In this document: positions 18,900 through 25,451 of the stretch, piece by piece
How positions within the stretch are numbered: position 1 is the stretch's first letter
Layout: the number at the start of each line of letters is the position of its first letter
DNA from: Clostridium sp. E02
GTDB lineage: Bacteria > Bacillota > Clostridia > Lachnospirales > Lachnospiraceae
NCBI RefSeq assembly: GCF_003833015.1
Contig: NZ_RJLQ01000005.1
Span: 124,001 to 188,000, forward strand
Direction: 5' to 3'
DNA: 64,000 bases
Translations under genes and position numbers: made by a program
The notes under the pieces: model-generated
Told to the model about the DNA's origin: nothing
Databases searched by the model: none
Seen by the model: only the letters and a program-made list of their open reading frames with translations

Positions 18900-19481
18900 T
18901 TGATAGTTAGTAATTTTAATAATTATAAAGCGACATCTGGATTCATAATAGCTTTTGTGATTTTGTATATAATCGATACCCAAATTGACTTATCACAATA
19001 TTTATCAGCGAAAGGAATAGATATTATTGGTCATGAGTATTATCGATTTGTCACAGGACCTTTTCTTCACTTTAATCTAATTCATATGCTTGCTAATGTT
19101 GCTGCATTATTTTGGGTTGGGTATTTTCTTGAGGTGAGTTTAGGCAGTGTTAATTTTGTTCTTTTTGGAGTATTATCAAGTACTATAGCTGAAATTATTA
19201 ATTCATTTATATACCGATCTTCACAAAAAAATATTGGCGCATCTGTATATGTGTTTGCTTTCCTTGGATTAATTGTGGTCACACAAATATTAAAATCAGA
19301 CTTTCCAAAGTTTCATTTACGAACATGGTATGGAAACTGGCTGCTTTTTTATGCGATAATAGGCAATATTCCGGTTTTTTCATTTATGGGTGATGGTACA
19401 TTAGTTTTACACTTTATATCCTTTGTTACAGGCGTTGTGATAGGTTTATGTGGAATGTATTTTGGTATTATTACATGTTAG
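18900..19481 (+). CDS. Rhomboid-like intramembrane serine protease, start uncertain
   Basis: Up to 193 residues with about six hydrophobic helices. The rhomboid pattern is visible: HFNLIHMLANV gives the HxxxN loop/helix, NIGASVYVFAF carries the GxS motif with the candidate nucleophile serine, and the late helix LHFISFVTGVVIG has the candidate catalytic histidine. The catalytic set therefore looks intact. The only plausible full-length start is a TTG at 18900 with no clear ribosome site; a stop lies 12 bases upstream. The gene may use this weak start or may be a 5'-truncated remnant. Confidence 0.68.
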   Translation: MIVSNFNNYKATSGFIIAFVILYIIDTQIDLSQYLSAKGIDIIGHEYYRFVTGPFLHFNLIHMLANVAALFWVGYFLEVSLGSVNFVLFGVLSSTIAEIINSFIYRSSQKNIGASVYVFAFLGLIVVTQILKSDFPKFHLRTWYGNWLLFYAIIGNIPVFSFMGDGTLVLHFISFVTGVVIGLCGMYFGIITC

Positions 19482-19535
19482 CATTAGGAAGAAAAGAATA
19501 ATATAACAATTTGAGCCTACTTATTGATTTATGTA

Positions 19536-19569
19536 CGAAAAAGGAACTGTTAATAATAAACAGTCCCTT
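19536..19569 (-). terminator. Minus-strand terminator of the siroheme-reductase/CoADR operon
   Basis: On the minus strand AAGGGACTGTT pairs with AACAGTTCCTT, followed by a T run (the A tract at 19538-19542 on the plus strand). It sits 17 bp after the stop of the reductase gene. Confidence 0.8.
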
Positions 19570-19585
19570 CTACTCTAAGTTTCTC

Positions 19586-20536
19586 TTAACAGGTGGCACC
19601 GCCCACCAGATGCAGCTTTGCATCCAGGATTTCCTGCTTCCGGTCTAAGATATCATCGGAAAGGAGCTGCGCTTCTACGTTCTCAAAGCCAATCCGTACA
19701 ATGGTATCTGCAAACCGCTCCCCTGTATGGCCCTGCTCGCGGAATAGAAGAATGGTCTTTTCAACTATGGACAGTACTTCTTCTTCGCTTTTAAATACTC
19801 TTCCAAGAGCTTTCCCATGATTAATCCTTTTCCCCCATCTGCCACCTAAATACACAATAAACCCAGGTATTCCTTCTTCAATTACATCAAAGGGACATGT
19901 TCCAATACAGCGTCCACAGTTGTTACAGATCTCCGGATCGATTTCAATTAAACCATCGGAAAGCTTCGCAGCCTTCATGGGGCATGATGTCTCAACCTGG
20001 CATTTCTTGCAGCCGTTACACATGTCTTCCTCTACACAGGGAATCATCTGTCCCACGATACCAAGATCATTTAAATTAGGTTTTACACAGTTATTAGGGC
20101 AGCCGCCTGTGGCTATCTTGAATTTGTGAGGCAGCTTTACGGTATGATACCCCTTATAGAACCGTTCGTGGATCTTTTCCGACAAATCAAAGGTATCATA
20201 TAGTCCATACTGACAGGTGGTTCCTTTACAGGATACGACAGGGCGCACCACAGACCCTGTTCCTCCGGTTTCCAGTCCTGCTTCTGCCAGACGGCTGCGG
20301 AATGCTTCGATATCATTAAAATGAATTCCTCTTACCTCCACAGTTAAGCGGGAAGTAAACTCCACATCTCCGTTGCCGTATGTTCTTGCCGCATCAGCAA
20401 TGGCAGCAGTCTGATCTGCCGTTATCTTACCGTTTACAGTAATTACACGTCCGTTAAATAAATCAGTTCCCTTGTTATTTAAAAACCCCAGTGCTTTTAC
20501 ACTCTTGATTTCAGCTGGTTTTAATGTACATGCCAT
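19586..20536 (-). CDS. Siroheme/[4Fe-4S] sulfite/nitrite reductase-type protein with ferredoxin domain
   Basis: A 316-residue protein. Residues about 15-80 are the ferredoxin-like half domain. Cys103 and Cys108, then Cys146 and Cys150 (GGCPNNC), are the siroheme-adjacent cluster ligands of the sulfite/nitrite reductase family. The first pair has CX4C spacing rather than the CX5C I expect for most sulfite reductases. Two ferredoxin motifs follow (Cys173-176-179-185 and Cys204-207-210-214). This resembles small clostridial reductases (AsrC-like) that reduce sulfite or nitrite. It lies 26 bp after a CoA-disulfide reductase/rhodanese gene, pointing to sulfur metabolism. The substrate is not proven. 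Confidence 0.8.
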   Translation of the reverse strand: MACTLKPAEIKSVKALGFLNNKGTDLFNGRVITVNGKITADQTAAIADAARTYGNGDVEFTSRLTVEVRGIHFNDIEAFRSRLAEAGLETGGTGSVVRPVVSCKGTTCQYGLYDTFDLSEKIHERFYKGYHTVKLPHKFKIATGGCPNNCVKPNLNDLGIVGQMIPCVEEDMCNGCKKCQVETSCPMKAAKLSDGLIEIDPEICNNCGRCIGTCPFDVIEEGIPGFIVYLGGRWGKRINHGKALGRVFKSEEEVLSIVEKTILLFREQGHTGERFADTIVRIGFENVEAQLLSDDILDRKQEILDAKLHLVGGATC

Positions 20537-20562
20537 AATTAATACTCCTGTTTTCTATTTTG

Positions 20563-22188
20563 TTATGAACCTTCCACGTCTGTAAAGGTAATGCCGCCTT
20601 CCAGTACCCTAGTATGCTTGTAGCCGTAGTAATTTAGCCGGTTTTGAAGCAGATAGGCACGCTTTCCCCTGTTGCACACAAGGAGAATGTGATCTTCCTT
20701 ATCAAGACCATCCACCAATCCGTCAACTTCCGTTAATTCCACGTGCATGGCTCCTGGAATAGAAGGTACCTGTCCGGCATCCACAAGTTTATAACCTTCT
20801 GCCATTCCCTTTGCATATTCCACAGGATTCATGGTTTTCAGACTGCCGTTTATTTTATTAAAGAGAATATTTATAGTATGTACGAACGGATGGATCGCAG
20901 TGGAGAACGGAGGTGCATAAGCAAGATCCATATCAGCAAGATCATTTAAATCTGCCTTGCACATGATTGCAGTGACTGCCATATCCACAATCTTATCAAC
21001 GGCACCGCTGCCGGCTGCCTGAACTCCCAGAAGGCGGAGTGTTTTCTTATCTGCAATCATCTTAATTATAAAATAGGAAGCACCTGGCATATAATGAGCC
21101 TTATCGTCCACCACTGTGATCACACTGACCGCATCAAACCCTTCCTCTATGGCCTGTTCTTCTGTCAGTCCGGTTCTGCTGGCATTCAGTCCTGGAAGTT
21201 TACAAACCGCCGTCCCCAGAACCCCACGGTAGGAACGTTCTCTTCCTGCTATATTCTGTGCAATGAGGCGTCCGTTAATATTGGCCGTTGAACCCATGGG
21301 GGACCAGGCCGGTTTGCCTGTGATGGCATTTCTCACCATCGCACAATCTCCGGCACCATAGATGTCCTTATCATTGGTTCTTCCCTGAGTATCGGTGACA
21401 ATCGTTCCACGAACCATCTCGATACCGGTTCCCTCTAAAAATTCTGTATTGGGTTTAATTCCAGCGCAGAAAACAACCATACCAGCTTTATATGCACGTC
21501 GGTCGGTTATCACCTTTTCAACGTTACCTTCCCCCTCCAGAGCGGTTACCTTCACCCCTGTCACAACAGGAATGCCTGCATCAGCAATCTTTCGTTCCAG
21601 GTAATCGGAAACCTCCGGATCAAAACCGGGAAGAATCTGAGGCGCCATATCCACAACAAAAGGCTTGATTCCTTCCGCTGCCAGATTCTCTGCAAGCTCC
21701 AGACCGATATAGCCTGCTCCAACTACTACTGCTTTTTTAATTCCTCCATTTATGGCAAGTTCCTTAATCTTAATGGCATCTTCAGGTGTCCTCAAGGTAA
21801 ACACATTCTTAAGATCCTTTCCCTCAACAGGCGGAATCACGGGACTTGCTCCGGTTGCAATTACAAGCTTATCATACGGATAAACCTTCTCCTCGCCAGT
21901 CCCCAAATCTACCGCAGTTACTGTTTTTTCTTCACGGTCTACCTTTGTCGCTTCTGTGCGGATTAAAACCTTTGCACCTGTAAGCTTCTCAAACTTTTGA
22001 GGAGTATTTACGATCAGCTGCTCCTTATGTGGAATCACATCTCCTACAAAATACGGGAGTCCACAACCTGCATAAGATATGTTTTCCCCTTTGTTTAAAA
22101 TGATAACTTCATTCTCTCGGTCTTCCCGCATCAGCTTTGCCGCCGTTTTTGTGCCTGCAGCAACACCACCAAGTACAATCACCCTCAT
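20563..22188 (-). CDS. CoA-disulfide reductase/NADH oxidase-type flavoprotein fused to a rhodanese domain
   Basis: A 541-residue protein. Residues 1-445 form the FAD/NAD(P)H disulfide-reductase fold: VLGGVAAGTKTAAKL is the FAD dinucleotide site, SYAGCGLPYFVG carries the single redox cysteine typical of CoA-disulfide reductases, AVVVGAGYIGLELAE is the NAD(P)H site, and DIYGAGDCA the second FAD motif. Residues about 455-541 are a rhodanese domain with active-site loop VCNRGKRA. Such CoADR-rhodanese fusions reduce CoA persulfide, polysulfide or disulfide. With the following siroheme-type reductase it probably forms a sulfur-reducing operon. Confidence 0.9.
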   Translation of the reverse strand: MRVIVLGGVAAGTKTAAKLMREDRENEVIILNKGENISYAGCGLPYFVGDVIPHKEQLIVNTPQKFEKLTGAKVLIRTEATKVDREEKTVTAVDLGTGEEKVYPYDKLVIATGASPVIPPVEGKDLKNVFTLRTPEDAIKIKELAINGGIKKAVVVGAGYIGLELAENLAAEGIKPFVVDMAPQILPGFDPEVSDYLERKIADAGIPVVTGVKVTALEGEGNVEKVITDRRAYKAGMVVFCAGIKPNTEFLEGTGIEMVRGTIVTDTQGRTNDKDIYGAGDCAMVRNAITGKPAWSPMGSTANINGRLIAQNIAGRERSYRGVLGTAVCKLPGLNASRTGLTEEQAIEEGFDAVSVITVVDDKAHYMPGASYFIIKMIADKKTLRLLGVQAAGSGAVDKIVDMAVTAIMCKADLNDLADMDLAYAPPFSTAIHPFVHTINILFNKINGSLKTMNPVEYAKGMAEGYKLVDAGQVPSIPGAMHVELTEVDGLVDGLDKEDHILLVCNRGKRAYLLQNRLNYYGYKHTRVLEGGITFTDVEGS

Positions 22189-22279
22189 CTTTTTCTCCTT
22201 ATCATTTCTTTTCGTATACTTGATTATTTATTATCAATATCATAACACTTGTTTTCCGGACCGTAAAATAGTATTATTT

Positions 22280-22297
22280 AAATCATGCTATTGATTT
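22280..22297. promoter_or_regulatory. Inverted repeat in the CoADR-LysR divergent region
   Basis: AAATCA (22280-22285) and TGATTT (22292-22297) form a perfect 6-bp inverted repeat with a 6-bp spacer, 30 bp before the LysR gene and between the two divergent genes. The location is right for a LysR-type regulator operator; the classic T-N11-A spacing is not exact, so this remains a guess. Confidence 0.35.
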
Positions 22298-22326
22298 TTT
22301 CTATACTAGATGAAAGGGGATCGTAA

Positions 22327-23205
22327 ATGGCAACCTTAAAACAGCTAAGAACTTATATCGCAGTGGCGGAAACATTGAAGATGAGTGAGGCAGCCAAGCG
22401 CCTCTATCTGTCGCAGCCTACGGTAAGTCAGAGCATTGCAGAACTGGAGAAAGAATATGAGACCACATTTTTCAAAAGATCTCCCAAACAGCTGGAATTG
22501 ACTCCTATGGGAACACTTTTCTGGGACAGGGCTTTGAATGTGCTAAACAGCTATGAGACGCTTAATCAGTCCATGAAAAACTCTTCGGTCATCCGTCCAC
22601 TCCGGGTTGGTGCCACATTATCCATCGGAGATACCTTGATCAGTGACATCATACAGACGCTGCAGGAATGTCATCCGGATATCTCCTGTTCCGTTTTTAT
22701 AGAAAATACGAGAATACTGGAAAACCGCCTGATCCACAATGAAATTGATCTGGCACTTGTAGAAGGTGTGATCCTGAATGATAAGATACATACAGAACCA
22801 ATTATGGAAGACGAACTGCAGCTTGTCTGCAGCAAGAGCCATCCCTTTTCAGGCAGGGATACAATCAATGCCGGTGATCTGTGCAACTGCGATTTTATTC
22901 TGCGAGAAGTAGGCAGCGGTACACGTTCCATTTTTGAAAATCTCATGCAGACCCATCATATTCCCTATACAGTAAAATGGGAATCATACAGTGGTTCTGC
23001 CATTCTTGACAGTGTTGCGCGCAACCTTGGAATCGGGGTAATCTCCACCCGCTACGTAAAGAATAATTCCATGTTAGACGTTCTAAAGACCCTCCCCATT
23101 AAGGACATGCCCATGAACCGGTACTTTTATCTTTGCTATAACCAGTGTCACGCTTTTAATTCACAAATGGCTGATTTCAAAGAAGCAGCATTTCATTTCA
23201 CGTGA
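22327..23205 (+). CDS. LysR-family transcriptional regulator
   Basis: A 292-residue protein with the N-terminal winged helix-turn-helix (LKQLRTYIAVAETLKMSEAA, then SQPTVSQSIAELEKE) and a C-terminal periplasmic-binding-like effector domain (PLRVGATLSIGD onward). It is divergent from the CoADR/rhodanese-reductase operon, so it most likely controls that operon and responds to a sulfur-related signal. The sequence does not reveal the ligand. AGGGGA precedes the ATG. Confidence 0.92.
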   Translation: MATLKQLRTYIAVAETLKMSEAAKRLYLSQPTVSQSIAELEKEYETTFFKRSPKQLELTPMGTLFWDRALNVLNSYETLNQSMKNSSVIRPLRVGATLSIGDTLISDIIQTLQECHPDISCSVFIENTRILENRLIHNEIDLALVEGVILNDKIHTEPIMEDELQLVCSKSHPFSGRDTINAGDLCNCDFILREVGSGTRSIFENLMQTHHIPYTVKWESYSGSAILDSVARNLGIGVISTRYVKNNSMLDVLKTLPIKDMPMNRYFYLCYNQCHAFNSQMADFKEAAFHFT

Positions 23206-23284
23206 CATTGTTACAGACATCGTGCCTCACTTCTTTTATACTGTATATGTAAAAACAATACACTTAAAGAAAGTAGGATTAATT

Positions 23285-23476
23285 ATGAATACACAAACCC
23301 TTGTTGTTATAAAAGAAAACTGCCCCCAGAATCACCCCTGCCCCTCTGTCCCGATCTGTCCGGTAGGTGCTTTAAAGCAAAATGGGTTTGAGGCTCCCAC
23401 CGTTGATCTGGATGCCTGCATTCGCTGCGGCAAATGTACCCATTTCTGCCCCATGAGAGCTTTAAAACTTGTCTGA
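23285..23476 (+). CDS. Small ferredoxin-like iron-sulfur protein with irregular first cluster motif
   Basis: A 63-residue protein. The second motif CxxCxxCxxxCP (Cys45-48-51-55) is canonical. The first half instead has Cys13, Cys19 and Cys25 (CX5CX5CP), giving seven cysteines rather than eight. One [4Fe-4S] cluster (Cys45/48/51 with Cys25) looks well defined; the second would have only three cysteine ligands. The start at 23285 follows an AAGTAGGA site; a longer frame upstream to 23222 has no recognisable protein. It follows the LysR gene by 79 bp and may serve the divergent sulfur operon. Confidence 0.75.
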   Translation: MNTQTLVVIKENCPQNHPCPSVPICPVGALKQNGFEAPTVDLDACIRCGKCTHFCPMRALKLV

Positions 23477-23608
23477 TTTTAAAGATCACTGATTCGTTTG
23501 TTTGGATGAGCCTTATATGTACGCAGTCCTGAAAAGGTTTCACGGGTGGATGATCTTTTTTATCTGTGGTATAATAAAGTAAAATTAAAAGAGACAGGGG
23601 GAAGTAAT

Positions 23609-24529
23609 ATGAAACAAACATCATTGGTTATTATGGCTGCCGGGATCGGAAGTAGGTTTGGTGGTGGAATCAAGCAATTAGAGCCCGTAGGACCAAATGG
23701 CGAAATTATTATGGACTATTCCATATTTGATGCATTGGAAGCGGGATTTAATAAGATTGTATTTATCATTCGCAAAGATTTGGAAAAGGATTTTAAAGAG
23801 ATTATTGGAAATCGAATTGAAAAAATCGCACAGGTTGCGTATGCGTATCAGGAACTGGATTATCTTCCAGCTGGATTTGAGAAGCCAGCAGATAGAACGA
23901 AGCCATGGGGTACGGGACAGGCGGTTCTTTGTGCAAAAGATTTGTTACAAGATCCTTTTGTTGTGATCAATGCAGATGATTATTATGGGAAAGAAGGATT
24001 CCGGAAATTGCATGATTATCTGGTTCATGAGATGAATCCTTCCTCTGAGGTTTATGACATCTGTATGGGTGGATTTATTCTAGGTAATACCCTAAGTGAT
24101 AACGGCGGTGTTACCCGTGGGGTATGTCAGGTCACAGAAGACGGATATCTAAAAAAAGTCACGGAGACTTATGAATTAAACAGACGGGACGAAGTTGCTG
24201 TGGGAAAAGATGAGAGCGGCAGCGAGGTGACCCTACCACTAAGACAAAATGTTTCCATGAATCTATGGGGGCTTACTCCTGCTTTCTTAGGAGAATTGGA
24301 ACGTGGGTTTGTTGATTTTTTAAATGAGATGAAACCAGGAGATATAAAATCAGAATACTTGCTGCCAAAGATCATTGATCAGGGGATTCGGGACGGTAAG
24401 GCTAGAGCCCGGGTACTGGAAACAAAAGACCGTTGGTTTGGTGTGACTTACAAAGAAGATAAGCCAACCGTTGTTGCTGCGATTAAAAACTTAGTTTCTC
24501 AGGGCGTTTATCCAAACCATCTATTCTAA
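23609..24529 (+). CDS. Sugar-phosphate nucleotidyltransferase-like protein
   Basis: A 306-residue protein with the NTP_transferase signature LVIMAAGIGSRFGGGIKQLE (residues 6-25) and a metal-binding INADDYYG motif near residue 117. It is of the family that activates sugars or amino/phospho-alcohols with nucleoside triphosphates. The C-terminal 120 residues carry no hexapeptide repeat. There is no kinase or glycosyltransferase neighbour to suggest the substrate. GGGGGAAG precedes the ATG at 23609; the earlier in-frame codon at 23546 adds an unrelated leader. Confidence 0.8.
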   Translation: MKQTSLVIMAAGIGSRFGGGIKQLEPVGPNGEIIMDYSIFDALEAGFNKIVFIIRKDLEKDFKEIIGNRIEKIAQVAYAYQELDYLPAGFEKPADRTKPWGTGQAVLCAKDLLQDPFVVINADDYYGKEGFRKLHDYLVHEMNPSSEVYDICMGGFILGNTLSDNGGVTRGVCQVTEDGYLKKVTETYELNRRDEVAVGKDESGSEVTLPLRQNVSMNLWGLTPAFLGELERGFVDFLNEMKPGDIKSEYLLPKIIDQGIRDGKARARVLETKDRWFGVTYKEDKPTVVAAIKNLVSQGVYPNHLF

Positions 24530-24607
24530 TCCTTAAAAACCATCACTTTATCCTATCCTTCGCATATTATGGTGTTGTATAAGCAAATGTAGGGAGTGAG
24601 AACACCG

Positions 24608-25285
24608 GTGCCGATTAACCCAAGTAATACTTATGGTAAGAGCAATGAGGATTTAAAGCCGTATATGCTATATGGCGACAGAAGTGTTAAGGAGGAATCA
24701 CCAGCATTTAAAGATCCCATTGCTGAGGATCTGGAGTTTTTGCAGGGGATGTACCCCACACATATGAAATGTTTGCAGGAATACGTGATTGCTGCATGTG
24801 ACCATCTGGATTATAAAGACAGTCCCTTGTACGATGAATTTCCGGACCGTATTCTGATCAATCAGATCTGTGACTCAATCTGTGCGAAGGTTTTAGAAGA
24901 TGGAGTTTTTGCGGAAGAGGGGATCTTTGAATCAGAGGATAGTACCCAAGAGGCCATGGGGAAGATGGAGTCCATGAACTGGGATACAGATGAGATAGAA
25001 GAAACACCATTGACAGCCAGTCAAAGATCTTCATGGGGACCATCGCCTGGACCACCATGGGGAAGACCCGGTCCAAGACCGCCAAAATGGGGACCAGGTA
25101 AAAGACCACCTCATTGTGGATACGGCCCAGGTCAGCCTCCGTGTGGACCCAGAAGAAGACCGGAACCAAGACCGCCTTACTGGGGGCCGCCACCCGGAAA
25201 GAACAACTGGGTCAATGATATTATATCCGTACTTCTTCTTAATGAAGTGCACCGTAGAAGATGCCGTTCTGGAAGATGCCGATAG
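24608..25285 (+). CDS. Protein of unknown function with proline/glycine/arginine-rich tail
   Basis: About 225 residues. The N-terminal half contains a conserved-looking segment (MYPTHMKCLQEYVIAACDHL and then YDEFPDRILINQIC) that I associate with uncharacterised Lachnospiraceae proteins. Residues about 140-205 are low complexity (GPSPGPPWGRPGPRPPKW, GPGQPPCGPRRRPEPR), followed by a hydrophobic segment NDIISVLLLNEVH and an Arg/Cys-rich end. The tail recalls spore-coat or surface proteins, but no function can be assigned. GTG at 24608 is favoured because GTG at 24596 overlaps the GGGAG ribosome site. Confidence 0.65.
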   Translation: MPINPSNTYGKSNEDLKPYMLYGDRSVKEESPAFKDPIAEDLEFLQGMYPTHMKCLQEYVIAACDHLDYKDSPLYDEFPDRILINQICDSICAKVLEDGVFAEEGIFESEDSTQEAMGKMESMNWDTDEIEETPLTASQRSSWGPSPGPPWGRPGPRPPKWGPGKRPPHCGYGPGQPPCGPRRRPEPRPPYWGPPPGKNNWVNDIISVLLLNEVHRRRCRSGRCR

Positions 25286-25294
25286 CGAGAAGAG

Positions 25295-25333
25295 GAAAAC
25301 AGCAGTCTTTTGTAGACCGCTGTTTTCTTTTTT
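25295..25333 (+). terminator. Terminator after the proline-rich protein gene
   Basis: GAAAACAGC (25295-25303) pairs with GCTGTTTTC (25319-25327), followed by a T run. Confidence 0.88.
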
Positions 25334-25387
25334 CGACTAGAAATGATGTGATCTTGCAAGATTCACGAATGTTTCATAAAATTTTCA

Positions 25388-25416
25388 TTGTGATTTTGGA
25401 TAGGATTGGATACAAT
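25388..25416 (+). promoter_or_regulatory. Putative promoter of the 825-residue membrane protein gene
   Basis: TTGTGA at 25388-25393 and TACAAT at 25411-25416 with 17-bp spacing, 36 bp upstream of the ATG. Confidence 0.5.
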
Positions 25417-25451
25417 AAAGAAGATAAATGTAAAAATAGAGGACGCCTTAT

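Noticed and set aside
23222-23284. Longer N-terminus for the small ferredoxin
   Set aside because: The extension has no ribosome site and no conserved residues; AAGTAGGA precedes the ATG at 23285.
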